NCBI RefSeq assembly: GCF_900102335.1
Contig: NZ_FNBM01000012.1
Coordinates: forward strand, 59,834 to 123,833
DNA length: 64,000 bases
Origin: Phytopseudomonas seleniipraecipitans
Lineage (GTDB): Bacteria > Pseudomonadota > Gammaproteobacteria > Pseudomonadales > Pseudomonadaceae
Direction: 5' to 3'
Under the pieces are notes generated by a model, which was given only the letters and a program-made list of their open reading frames with translations, had not been told where the DNA came from and searched no databases. The translations under genes and the position numbers were made by a program. Below, piece by piece: positions 27,623 to 37,540 of the stretch (the first letter of the stretch is position 1; every line of letters begins with the position of its first letter).

Positions 27623-27868
27623 TTATTCGGCCATCGAAGAGGATCGGGAGTGTTTCGCGGGTGGCACCGGATCGTAGCCTCCGGGATGCCAAGGGTGACA
27701 GCGTCCCAGACGACGGACGGTCAGCCAGCCACCACGCAAGACGCCATGGCTTTCGATGGCTTCAAGCGCGTAGCAGGAACAAGTGGGGTAGAAACGACAA
27801 TGACTGGCCATCATTGGACTGATGGCGTACTGGTAAAACCGGATTGGAGCTTGCACCAGTTTACGCAT
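27623..27868 (-). CDS. yidD: Membrane protein insertion efficiency factor YidD
   Basis: An 81-residue protein of the YidD family, thought to aid membrane protein insertion with YidC. The family motif CRFYPTCSCYALEAIESHG, with three cysteines, is complete, followed by GRCHPWHPGGYDPVP. It overlaps the 3' end of rnpA by 8 bases and ends 2 bases before the yidC start, so rnpA-yidD-yidC are coupled. Confidence 0.93.
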   Translation of the reverse strand: MRKLVQAPIRFYQYAISPMMASHCRFYPTCSCYALEAIESHGVLRGGWLTVRRLGRCHPWHPGGYDPVPPAKHSRSSSMAE

Positions 27869-28265
27869 GGGGATTGTCGTTCACCCCGGTCTGGGCATCG
27901 GCCTGTTGGGCAGGCTTGCTGCGGGCAAGGCGCTTCCACAGCTTGCCGAACTGCTGAGACAGTTCGGCATTCTGCAGGTCACCCAGGCCTTTACGCGCGA
28001 CCACCACAATGTCCCAGCCGACCAGGTTGTCCTGGTTGAGGCGGAACGACTCGCGGATCTGGCGTTTCAGGCGATTACGCTCAACAGCGAGCTTGACGCT
28101 CTTCTTGCCGATCACCAGACCTAGGCGAGAATGATCAAGCTCGTTGTTGCGCGCAAGCAGCAGGACACTCTTGCCCGGCGCTTTGCCACTGGGAGAGTCG
28201 AAGACTGCCTTGAATTGCCGGGGAGTGAGCAGGCGCTTCTCCCGGCCGAAGCCTCGACTCACCAC
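27861..28265 (-). CDS. rnpA: Ribonuclease P protein component
   Basis: A 134-residue RNase P protein, which binds the catalytic RNA and helps mature tRNA 5' ends. The basic RNR motif is seen in AVERNRLKRQIRESFR (RNR at 63-65), and the N-terminus REKRLLTPRQFKAVFDSP is typical. It follows rpmH by 12 bases. The 3' end overlaps yidD. Confidence 0.95.
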   Translation of the reverse strand: MVSRGFGREKRLLTPRQFKAVFDSPSGKAPGKSVLLLARNNELDHSRLGLVIGKKSVKLAVERNRLKRQIRESFRLNQDNLVGWDIVVVARKGLGDLQNAELSQQFGKLWKRLARSKPAQQADAQTGVNDNPHA

Positions 28266-28277
28266 AAGACTGGAAAA

Positions 28278-28412
28278 TCAGACTGCGAGACGAGCGCGGC
28301 CCTTGGCGCGACGACGCGACAGGACGGCACGGCCGTTCTTGGTAGCCATGCGAGCACGGAAACCGTGAGTACGAGCGCGTTTGATGGTGCTGGGTTGGAA
28401 AGTGCGTTTCAT
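28278..28412 (-). CDS. rpmH: 50S ribosomal protein L34
   Basis: A 44-residue L34 read directly from the minus strand: it starts MKRTFQPSTIKRARTHGF, continues through RARMATKNGRAVLSRR and ends KGRARLAV. Size, basic composition and sequence are those of L34. It is the first gene of the rpmH-rnpA-yidD-yidC cluster and borders oriC. Its promoter lies in the origin region and is transcribed away from dnaA. Confidence 0.97.
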   Translation of the reverse strand: MKRTFQPSTIKRARTHGFRARMATKNGRAVLSRRRAKGRARLAV

Positions 28413-28939
28413 GATGCGGTTACCTGGTTGTCGACAACGGACCGGAATGGCCCCCGTTTTAAGAGACCGGCGATTCTAGAGAAAGCTGCAGGCCAGGTCA
28501 ATTTCCAACCAGGTGTTTTCAATGCTCGCCGGCAGATAGATAGATATAAAGGAAAGATCTTTTTAAAGAGAGCTTGTTTTTAAAGCTATATATACAGAGG
28601 CCTCTTTCTGTGGATAAGTCTTTGTGAGTCTTCATCACCGGGCATCTCACCGATTTAAAAGTCTGTCAGAAAACGGTGCTGCAGTTGTTGGGCGGGTGCG
28701 TATAAGCTGGGGGTGAAACGTGTATTTATCCACAGCGTGTTTACCCACTGAGTTATCCCTGCACTTTCGCACGGGCCTCATGGCAGCTTATCCACAGGCT
28801 TTAAAGTTATGCAACTGACGTACGGTTCAACCGATAAATCGTTGATTTGGCACGTATGAACTGCCTTTCCTATGTGGATAACTAGGCCGGCGGAGGCTAC
28901 AATAGCGACTGTTTTTGCCTCAGCGCTTTTGATCAGGGG
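28413..28939. other. oriC: Chromosomal replication origin (rpmH-dnaA intergenic region)
   Basis: The 527-base rpmH-dnaA gap has the Pseudomonas origin layout. Four perfect DnaA boxes are present: TGTGGATAA 28609-28617, TTATCCACA 28726-28734, TTATCCACA 28788-28796 and TGTGGATAA 28873-28881; a weaker TTATCCCTG lies at 28753-28761. An AT-rich stretch at about 28535-28595 beside the rpmH side is the likely unwinding element. Genes on both sides are transcribed away from it, consistent with bidirectional replication from this point. Confidence 0.92.
28873..28903 (+). promoter_or_regulatory. Putative dnaA promoter overlapping a DnaA box
   Basis: TACAAT at 28898-28903 resembles a -10 hexamer, and the sequence 17 bases upstream (a weak -35) overlaps the perfect DnaA box at 28873-28881. 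Such an arrangement would allow DnaA to repress its own gene. The start codon of dnaA is 37 bases downstream. Confidence 0.4.
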
Positions 28940-30436
28940 ATGTCCGTGTCCGTGGAACTTTGGCAGCAGTGCGTGGAACTTCTCCGCGACGAACTGCCTG
29001 CCCAGCAATTCAACACCTGGATCCGTCCATTACAGGTAGAAGCCGAAGGCGATGAGCTGCGTGTCTACGCGCCTAACCGCTTCGTGCTCGACTGGGTCAA
29101 TGAAAAGTACATGGGCCGTATGCTCGAGCTGCTGGGTGAGCGTGCCGAGGGTTTGGTTCCTGCCATTTCGCTATTGATCGGCAGCCGTCGCAGCTCTGCG
29201 CCCCGTGCGGTTCTGACGCCGTCGCCCTCGGTCTCCAATTACAGCAGCCCGTCGGCGCCTGCGCCTGCTGCCCCACAGGTCAGTGCGCCGCCGCCGAAAC
29301 CGCCTGTGCAAGCCGAGCCATCTCGAGCCAGCTTCGATTCCATGGCAGGTGCTGCGTCCAGCGTGGCCCCTGCGCGCAACGAGCGTACGGTGCAGGTGGA
29401 AGGCGGGCTCAAGCACACCAGCTACCTCAACCGTACCTTTACCTTCGATAACTTCGTCGAGGGCAAGTCGAACCAGCTGGCCCGCGCCGCTGCCTGGCAG
29501 GTTGCCGACAATCCCAAGCATGGCTACAACCCACTCTTCTTATATGGTGGTGTCGGCCTCGGTAAAACGCACTTGATGCACGCGGTTGGTAACCATCTGC
29601 TGGCCAAGAATCCGAATGCCAAGGTGGTCTACCTGCATTCCGAGCGTTTCGTGGCGGATATGGTCAAGGCACTGCAGCTCAACGCCATCAACGAATTCAA
29701 GCGTTTCTACCGGTCGGTGGATGCGCTGCTGATCGATGACATTCAGTTCTTCGCCAAGAAGGAGCGCTCGCAGGAAGAGTTTTTCCACACGTTCAATGCC
29801 TTGCTCGAGGGCGGTCAGCAGGTGATTCTCACCAGCGACCGTTACCCGAAGGAAATCGAAGGCCTGGAAGAACGCCTGAAATCACGTTTCGGCTGGGGCC
29901 TGACCGTTGCGGTTGAGCCGCCAGAGCTGGAAACGCGTGTCGCGATCCTGATGAAGAAGGCCGATCAGGCCAAGGTCGATTTACCGCACGATGCGGCATT
30001 CTTCATTGCCCAGCGCATCCGCTCCAACGTACGGGAACTGGAAGGCGCATTGAAGCGGGTGATTGCCCACTCGCACTTCATGGGTCGTGACATCACCATT
30101 GAGTTGATTCGCGAGTCGTTGAAGGATTTGCTGGCCCTGCAAGACAAGCTGGTCAGCATTGATAATATTCAGCGCACCACCGCCGAATATTACAAGATCA
30201 AGATCACCGATCTGCTGTCGAAACGTCGGTCGCGTTCCATTGCCAGGCCCCGCCAGGTGGCCATGGCGTTGTCCAAGGAACTCACCAACCACAGCCTGCC
30301 GGAAATCGGTGTGGCCTTCGGCGGCCGCGATCACACCACGGTACTGCACGCCTGTCGTAAGATTGCTGAACTTAGGGGATCCGATGCGGATATCCGCGAG
30401 GATTACAAGAACCTGCTGCGTACACTGACCACTTGA
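28940..30436 (+). CDS. dnaA: Chromosomal replication initiator protein DnaA
   Basis: A 498-residue DnaA. Domain I (residues about 1-85, ELWQQCVELLRDELPAQQFNTWIRPL) is followed by a Pro/Ala/Ser-rich linker (about 88-150), the AAA+ domain with Walker A GGVGLGKT (203-210) and Walker B LLIDD (263-267), and the DNA-binding domain IV with the signature GGRDHTTVLHACRKI. It unwinds oriC after binding the boxes listed in the upstream gap. ATG 28940 is preceded by AGGGG. It begins the dnaA-dnaN-recF-gyrB cluster. Confidence 0.98.
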   Translation: MSVSVELWQQCVELLRDELPAQQFNTWIRPLQVEAEGDELRVYAPNRFVLDWVNEKYMGRMLELLGERAEGLVPAISLLIGSRRSSAPRAVLTPSPSVSNYSSPSAPAPAAPQVSAPPPKPPVQAEPSRASFDSMAGAASSVAPARNERTVQVEGGLKHTSYLNRTFTFDNFVEGKSNQLARAAAWQVADNPKHGYNPLFLYGGVGLGKTHLMHAVGNHLLAKNPNAKVVYLHSERFVADMVKALQLNAINEFKRFYRSVDALLIDDIQFFAKKERSQEEFFHTFNALLEGGQQVILTSDRYPKEIEGLEERLKSRFGWGLTVAVEPPELETRVAILMKKADQAKVDLPHDAAFFIAQRIRSNVRELEGALKRVIAHSHFMGRDITIELIRESLKDLLALQDKLVSIDNIQRTTAEYYKIKITDLLSKRRSRSIARPRQVAMALSKELTNHSLPEIGVAFGGRDHTTVLHACRKIAELRGSDADIREDYKNLLRTLTT

Positions 30437-30471
30437 TACGCAACTCCATGCACGAGGCAAGGGACTAGACC

Positions 30472-31575
30472 ATGCACTTCACCATTCAACGCGAAGCCCT
30501 GTTGAAACCCCTGCAACTGGTCGCCGGCGTCGTGGAACGCCGCCAGACCTTGCCGGTTCTGTCCAACGTTCTGCTGGTCGTCGAAGGCCAGCAACTGTCG
30601 CTGACCGGTACCGACCTCGAAGTCGAGCTGGTTGGCCGTGTGGCGCTGGAAGATGCTGCCGAGCCCGGCGAGATTACCGTCCCGGCACGCAAGCTTATGG
30701 ATATCTGCAAAAGCCTGCCGAGCGATGCCTTGATCGACATCCGTGTCGACGAGCAGAAGCTGCTGGTCAAGGCCGGTCGTAGCCGCTTCACCCTGTCTAC
30801 GCTGCCAGCCAACGACTTCCCTACCGTCGAGGAAGGCCCGGGTTCGCTGACCTTCAGCCTGGTGCAGAGCAAGCTGCGTCGTCTGATCGAGCGCACCAGC
30901 TTCGCCATGGCTCAGCAGGATGTGCGTTATTACCTTAACGGCATGCTGTTGGAAGTGCAGACCGGCATTCTGCGTGCCGTCGCTACCGATGGTCATCGCC
31001 TGGCGATGTGCTCCATGGAAGCCAGTATCGAGCAGGTTGAACGCCATCAGGTGATCGTACCGCGCAAAGGTATTCTGGAGCTGGCCCGTTTGCTTACCGA
31101 GCAGGATGGCAGCGTCAGCATCGTGCTGGGCCAACACCATATCCGCGCTACTACCGGGGAATTCACCTTCACATCGAAGCTGGTCGACGGCAAGTTCCCC
31201 GACTATGAGCGTGTACTGCCGCGTGGCGGTGACAAGCTGGTGGTTGCTGACCGTCAGGGGCTGCGTGAAGCCTTCAGCCGTACCGCGATTTTGTCGAATG
31301 AAAAGTACCGCGGTATTCGTCTGCAACTGGCTGCCGGCTTGCTGAAAATCCAGGCCAACAACCCTGAGCAGGAAGAAGCGGAAGAAGAAATCGCCGTGGA
31401 GTACAACGGCGGCTCGTTGGAAATCGGCTTCAACGTCAGCTACCTGCTGGACGTATTGGGCGTGATGACCACCGAGCAGGTGCGTTTGATCTTGTCCGAT
31501 TCCAACAGCAGCGCGCTGGTACAGGAAGCCGACAACGATGATTCTGCTTACGTCGTCATGCCGATGCGCCTGTAA
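30472..31575 (+). CDS. dnaN: DNA polymerase III beta sliding clamp
   Basis: A 367-residue beta clamp, a dimeric ring that tethers DNA polymerase III. The start MHFTIQREALLKPLQLVAGVVERRQTLP is conserved, as is the C-terminal end YVVMPMRL. It lies 35 bases after dnaA. An unusual long hairpin follows in the gap to recF. Confidence 0.98.
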   Translation: MHFTIQREALLKPLQLVAGVVERRQTLPVLSNVLLVVEGQQLSLTGTDLEVELVGRVALEDAAEPGEITVPARKLMDICKSLPSDALIDIRVDEQKLLVKAGRSRFTLSTLPANDFPTVEEGPGSLTFSLVQSKLRRLIERTSFAMAQQDVRYYLNGMLLEVQTGILRAVATDGHRLAMCSMEASIEQVERHQVIVPRKGILELARLLTEQDGSVSIVLGQHHIRATTGEFTFTSKLVDGKFPDYERVLPRGGDKLVVADRQGLREAFSRTAILSNEKYRGIRLQLAAGLLKIQANNPEQEEAEEEIAVEYNGGSLEIGFNVSYLLDVLGVMTTEQVRLILSDSNSSALVQEADNDDSAYVVMPMRL

Positions 31576-31611
31576 CTGTCGCTGCCGCTAACAGGCAACC
31601 CAGGCGTTATT

Positions 31612-31670
31612 GAAATCAGCTTTGGTATGTTCGGACTCTATTATGGTCCGCGACATCCAAAGCTGATTTC
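31612..31670. repeat. Long near-perfect hairpin between dnaN and recF
   Basis: GAAATCAGCTTTGG (31612-31625) and CCAAAGCTGATTTC (31657-31670) are perfect 14-bp inverted arms. Inside them ATGT/ACAT and CGGAC/GTCCG (31632-31636 and 31646-31650) also pair, with a single-base bulge on each side and an apical loop of about 9 bases. The whole 59-base element can fold into one rod. No T-run follows, so it is not a classical terminator. It could be a processed RNA hairpin or a small repeat element. Confidence 0.75.
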
Positions 31671-31713
31671 GTTTCTGCCACCCTATTTTTAAATCTGTAA
31701 TACGGCCTGCTTC

Positions 31714-32817
31714 ATGTCCCTGATCCGCATCAATCTGACTGCCGTGCGCAATCTGGAGCCAGCTGAGCTGACGCCCTCCCCGCGCATCAATATCCTTTAC
31801 GGGGCCAATGGCAGCGGAAAAACCAGCGTGCTTGAAGGTATTCACTTGCTCGGACTGGCGCGCTCGTTTCGTAGCGCCCGGCTGTTGCCGGTTATCCAGT
31901 ATGAGCAGCAGGTGTGCACGCTGTTCGGTCAGGTCAACCTGGCTGATGGTCGGCAGAGTAATCTGGGTGTTTCACGTGATCGGCAAGGCGACTTTCAAAT
32001 TCGTATTGATGGACAGAATGCGCGTAGCGCAGCCCAGCTTGCGGAGACGCTGCCCCTGCAATTGATCAATCCGGATAGTTTTCGCCTGCTTGAAGGGGCT
32101 CCGAAGATCAGGCGACAGTTTCTCGATTGGGGTGTGTTCCACGTGGAACCTCGGTTTATGCCTGCCTGGCAGCGCCTTCAGAAGGCCCTCAAGCAGCGGA
32201 ACTCGTGGCTTCGCCGTGGTACACTTGATGCCGTTTCTCAAGCTGCCTGGGATCGCGAGTTGTGCCTGGCCAGCGATGAAATCGACAGTTATCGGCGATC
32301 CTATATACAGCAACTGAAACCCGTTTTCGAACGTACCCTTGGCGAGTTGGTTGAGCTGCAGGGGCTGACGTTGAGCTATTACCGAGGGTGGGATAAAGAC
32401 CGCCCTTTGAATGAAGTGCTCACGTCGTCCCTTTTGCGTGATCAGCAGATCGGGCATACCCAATCCGGTCCGCAGCGGGCAGACCTGAGATTGAGGCTCG
32501 GCGCACACAACGCGGCGGACATCTTGTCCCGCGGCCAGCAAAAGTTGGTGGTGTGTGCCTTGCGGATCGCTCAAGGGCATTTGGTTGATCAGGCCAAGCG
32601 CGGCCAGTGCATTTATCTGGTGGATGACTTGCCGTCAGAACTGGATGAGCAGCATCGTCGCGCGTTATGCCGATTGTTGGAAGATTTGAACTGCCAGGTT
32701 TTCATCACCTGTGTAGACCATGAATTGTTGAGCGGTGGCTGGCAGAAGGATACGCCGCTGTCCATGTTCCACGTGGAACACGGGCGTATCATCCAGACCC
32801 ACGATCACCGGGAGTGA
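31714..32817 (+). CDS. recF: DNA repair protein RecF
   Basis: A 367-residue RecF, an SMC-like ATPase that helps load RecA at gaps. Walker A NGSGKTS is in YGANGSGKTSVLEGIHLLG (residues about 29-43), the signature region is near LSRGQQKL and Walker B/D-loop is CIYLVDDLPSELDE. Two parS-like sites for ParB lie inside this gene, both read as the peptide FHVE. It ends 3 bases before gyrB. Confidence 0.97.
   Translation: MSLIRINLTAVRNLEPAELTPSPRINILYGANGSGKTSVLEGIHLLGLARSFRSARLLPVIQYEQQVCTLFGQVNLADGRQSNLGVSRDRQGDFQIRIDGQNARSAAQLAETLPLQLINPDSFRLLEGAPKIRRQFLDWGVFHVEPRFMPAWQRLQKALKQRNSWLRRGTLDAVSQAAWDRELCLASDEIDSYRRSYIQQLKPVFERTLGELVELQGLTLSYYRGWDKDRPLNEVLTSSLLRDQQIGHTQSGPQRADLRLRLGAHNAADILSRGQQKLVVCALRIAQGHLVDQAKRGQCIYLVDDLPSELDEQHRRALCRLLEDLNCQVFITCVDHELLSGGWQKDTPLSMFHVEHGRIIQTHDHRE
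32135..32150. promoter_or_regulatory. parS-like site inside recF (one mismatch)
   Basis: TGTTCCACGTGGAACC differs from the 16-bp parS palindrome only at the last base. It lies within recF, about 3.4 kb from oriC. ParB genes are 12 kb away in this window. Confidence 0.85.
32765..32780. promoter_or_regulatory. Perfect parS site near the end of recF
   Basis: TGTTCCACGTGGAACA is a perfect 16-bp palindrome identical to the parS consensus of Pseudomonas and Bacillus. It lies in the last 15 codons of recF and, with the near-perfect copy 630 bases upstream, would form a ParB loading cluster next to oriC. Confidence 0.95.
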
Positions 32818-32820
32818 AGC

Positions 32821-35238
<2,418 letters not shown>

Positions 35239-35257
35239 TCACCGATCGCAGTGCATG

Positions 35258-35285
35258 AAAAACCCGGCCTGGTGCCGGGTTTTTT
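35258..35285 (+). terminator. Terminator of gyrB
   Basis: AAAAACCCGGC (35258-35268) and GCCGGGTTTTT (35274-35284) with a 5-base loop and six T make a classic rho-independent terminator 20 bases after gyrB. Confidence 0.92.
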
Positions 35286-35301
35286 ATTGCCCTCTATCGA
35301 T

Positions 35302-35402
35302 GTTCCCACGCTCTGCGTGGGAACCCCGCTTTGGGCGCTCTGTGTCCGCTGTAACGAGACGCGGAGCGTCTCTGGATGCATGCCCACGCGGAGCGTGGGA
35401 AC
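35302..35402. repeat. Cluster of three GC-rich palindromes (REP-like)
   Basis: A 23-bp perfect-type palindrome at 35302-35324 (arms GTTCCCACGC and GCGTGGGAAC) is followed by GAGACGCGGAGCGTCTC at 35356-35372 and a CCCACGCGGAGCGTGGG unit at 35383-35399 extended by AAC. The first and third are the same repeat family in opposite orientation about 60 bases apart, as in REP doublets. Such units are known dispersed repeats of Pseudomonas genomes. Confidence 0.8.
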
Positions 35403-35449
35403 GATCAAAATTAGACGCACCTCGACGTCTGACCTGTTTCAGGTGAACA

Positions 35450-35475
35450 AAAAACCCGGCCGAGGCCGGGTTTTT
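35450..35475. terminator. Bidirectional terminator between gyrB side and lipid operon
   Basis: AAAAACCCGGCC (35450-35461) and GGCCGGGTTTTT (35464-35475) form a long stem with A/T runs on both sides. It lies between convergent gyrB and the cytidylyltransferase-like gene and can end the minus-strand lipid operon. Confidence 0.88.
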
Positions 35476-35516
35476 CTGGTGGTTAAATCAGAGGGTTGCC
35501 GATTGTCCGGGCACCC

Positions 35517-36449
35517 CTATCCCCACCAGTAGCGCACCATATGGAAGAACACCGGAGCGGCGAAACAGACCGAGTCCAGGCGGTCGAGCATGCCGCCATG
35601 GCCTTCGATCATATGACCCCAATCCTTCACCCCGCGGTCGCGTTTAATTGCCGACATCACCAGGCCGCCGGCAAAGCCGAGCAGGCACACCAGCAAGGCG
35701 AACAGGCCGGCCTGCCAGAAGGCGAACGGGGTGATCCAGTACAGTGATGCGCCGATCAAAGTGGCCAATGCCACACCGCCGAAAAAGCCCTCTACAGTCT
35801 TGGACGGCGACAGGTTGGGCGCAATCTTGCGTTTGCCGGCCAGCTTGCCGCACACGTACTGCAGCACGTCGGAGATCTGCACGACGATCACCAGCCAGGC
35901 GATCAGCAGCAAGTTGCGGCCCTCGTAGCCGGCGATCTCCAGGGTTAGCAATGCCGGCACGGTGGAGATGCAGTACACGGCGATCATCAGCCCCCACTGC
36001 ACTTTCGAGGTGCGCTCCAGGAAGCGCGTGGTATCGCCGCCGAGGGACGACAGGATCGGCAGTAGCAGGAACAGGTAGACCGGAATGAAGATGGCAAACA
36101 GGCCGTACCAACCGATACCGATCAGCAGGTACTGCATAGGCAGTGCGAAGTAGAACGCGGCGACCAGCGCTGGGTAGTCGCTTCGTCGAGTGGGCGTCAA
36201 CGTCATGAATTCGCGCAGGGCGTAGAACGACACGCAGTAGAACAGCACCACCACGCCGATATTGCCGAACAGGAAGGCGAAGCCGATCACCAGTACCATT
36301 GCCCACCAAGCATTGATACGAGCGTTGAGGTTGTCGATGACCGGCTGCGGGCCGGGGCCAGCGCGGCGTTTCAGCAGCCAGCCAATCAGGCTGGCAAGGA
36401 GCAGGATGCCGCCGATGCCGGCGAATAACAGCAAGGTATTGCGATCCAT
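35517..36449 (-). CDS. CdsA-type phosphatidate cytidylyltransferase
   Basis: A 310-residue polytopic membrane protein of the CDP-diglyceride synthase family, which activates phosphatidic acid with CTP. The C-terminal family signature is seen as SAIKRDRGVKDWGHMIEGHGGMLDRLDSVCFAAPVFF (S...KR..K.KD.....PGHGG..DR.D form), and LSPSKTVEGFFGGVALATL precedes it. ATG 36449 is chosen because GAGGAGG lies 7 bases upstream. A housekeeping cdsA is normally linked to uppS-dxr-bamA, so this is probably an extra copy dedicated to the operon. It is the last of six minus-strand genes, 1-2 bases from the acyltransferase gene upstream. Confidence 0.88.
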   Translation of the reverse strand: MDRNTLLLFAGIGGILLLASLIGWLLKRRAGPGPQPVIDNLNARINAWWAMVLVIGFAFLFGNIGVVVLFYCVSFYALREFMTLTPTRRSDYPALVAAFYFALPMQYLLIGIGWYGLFAIFIPVYLFLLLPILSSLGGDTTRFLERTSKVQWGLMIAVYCISTVPALLTLEIAGYEGRNLLLIAWLVIVVQISDVLQYVCGKLAGKRKIAPNLSPSKTVEGFFGGVALATLIGASLYWITPFAFWQAGLFALLVCLLGFAGGLVMSAIKRDRGVKDWGHMIEGHGGMLDRLDSVCFAAPVFFHMVRYWWG

Positions 36450-36450
36450 C

Positions 36451-37071
36451 TCAAACCTCCTCGGGAGCCAGGGCCAGCAGGGCCTCACGGGCGCGGTCGA
36501 GGAAGGCCTCTTTGCCCTCCTCTTCGCCCATGCCCAGTGGTGCGCCGAAATTCAGGGTGCACAGCAGCGGTAATGGCAGGCCTCGGCCTTTGGGCATGAC
36601 CCGATTGAGGTTGGCGATCCACACCGGAATCACCTCGACATCCGGACACGCCTTGGCCAGGTGGTAAAGCCCTGCCTTGAACGGCAGCAGCCCTTCCTCC
36701 AGATTGCGCGTGCCTTCCGGGAATACGATCAGCGAATCGCCTTCTGCCAATGCATCGAGCATCGCCTGCAGCGGATTGGCATTGGGGTCGCTGCGCTGAC
36801 GGTCGACCAGCACGCCGTTGAACACGCGCTGGATCAGGAAGCTGCGCAGTGTGCCCTTCATCCAGTAATCGGACCCGGCGACCGGGCGCGTGCGTTTGCG
36901 CAGTTCGGCGGGTAGCGATGCCCACAGCAGCACGAAGTCGCCGTGGCTGCTGTGGTTGGCGTAGTAGATGCGTTGCACCGGCTGCGCGGTACTGCCGAGC
37001 CACAATGCGCGGGCACCGGTGAGCAGTCGCGCACCGGAGGTGATGAAAAAAGCGACCAGGGACGCAAGCAT
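36451..37071 (-). CDS. PlsC-like 1-acylglycerol-3-phosphate acyltransferase
   Basis: A 206-residue acyltransferase of the PlsC/LPLAT family. The catalytic NHxxxxD block is NHSSHGD (His40, Asp45) and FPEGTRN lies at residues 117-123; one hydrophobic anchor is at the N-terminus. It would acylate lysophosphatidic acid or a related lysolipid at the inner membrane. It ends next to the CdsA-type gene and starts 10 bases after the small membrane protein, within the six-gene lipid operon. Another plsC (at about 41.5 kb) in this window is the more conventional copy. Confidence 0.88.
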   Translation of the reverse strand: MLASLVAFFITSGARLLTGARALWLGSTAQPVQRIYYANHSSHGDFVLLWASLPAELRKRTRPVAGSDYWMKGTLRSFLIQRVFNGVLVDRQRSDPNANPLQAMLDALAEGDSLIVFPEGTRNLEEGLLPFKAGLYHLAKACPDVEVIPVWIANLNRVMPKGRGLPLPLLCTLNFGAPLGMGEEEGKEAFLDRAREALLALAPEEV

Positions 37072-37081
37072 GGATAGTTCC

Positions 37082-37540
37082 TTATCCGAATCGAACCTGT
37101 GAAAGCCATGGCATCAGCACGATGGCTGCCAGGGCACTGAGAAATTGCAGGCCGAACCAGCACGCCTGGATGCGCAGCAGGCGCACGGCGCCTCGGCTGC
37201 GTTCGTCCCAGGAGCGTGGGCTCTCGGCGGTTTTACCGGCGATGGCGAGCAGCCCGCCGTCGAGCTCGGCGGTGCGCCTGGCCAACTGGTCGGGCGCGGC
37301 CGCCAGGCTGGCGAACAGCTCGGCATCCAGCGCCACGCGCAGGGCGTAATACTTTTGCAGCAGGCCGCACGTCAGCAAGGCGACGCTCACCGCAGCGCCG
37401 GTAGTCAGCGCCATGAAACCAAGCAACGGTCCCAGGCCGATGACCAGGGCCAGCAGCGTCAGCCCGCTGGACAGACGATCCAGCGAGCGACCGCGGCGCA
37501 GCAGTCCTGCGACCAGATGCAGCTGCATTTCAGTGGCCAT
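37082..37540 (-). CDS. Membrane protein of unknown function in lipid operon
   Basis: A 152-residue protein not recognised as a known family. It has three to four hydrophobic segments: LSSGLTLLALVIGLGPLLGFMAL, GAAVSVALLTCGLLQ, and a C-terminal FGLQFLSALAAIVLMPWL, and a central polar part rich in Ala, Leu and Arg. The start overlaps the end of the phosphatase fusion gene by 11 bases, so it is translated with the operon. It could be a partner or scaffold of the lipid enzymes; nothing in the sequence shows a catalytic site. Confidence 0.7.
   Translation of the reverse strand: MATEMQLHLVAGLLRRGRSLDRLSSGLTLLALVIGLGPLLGFMALTTGAAVSVALLTCGLLQKYYALRVALDAELFASLAAAPDQLARRTAELDGGLLAIAGKTAESPRSWDERSRGAVRLLRIQACWFGLQFLSALAAIVLMPWLSQVRFG

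Noticed and set aside
31588..31845. An 85-codon minus-strand frame across the dnaN-recF gap
   Set aside because: It overlaps the hairpin and the start of recF and has no recognisable features.
35302..35324. GTTCCCACGC...GCGTGGGAAC palindrome as a third parS
   Set aside because: It resembles parS superficially but has an extra C in each arm and a different centre; its second inverted copy and location after gyrB fit a REP-type repeat better.
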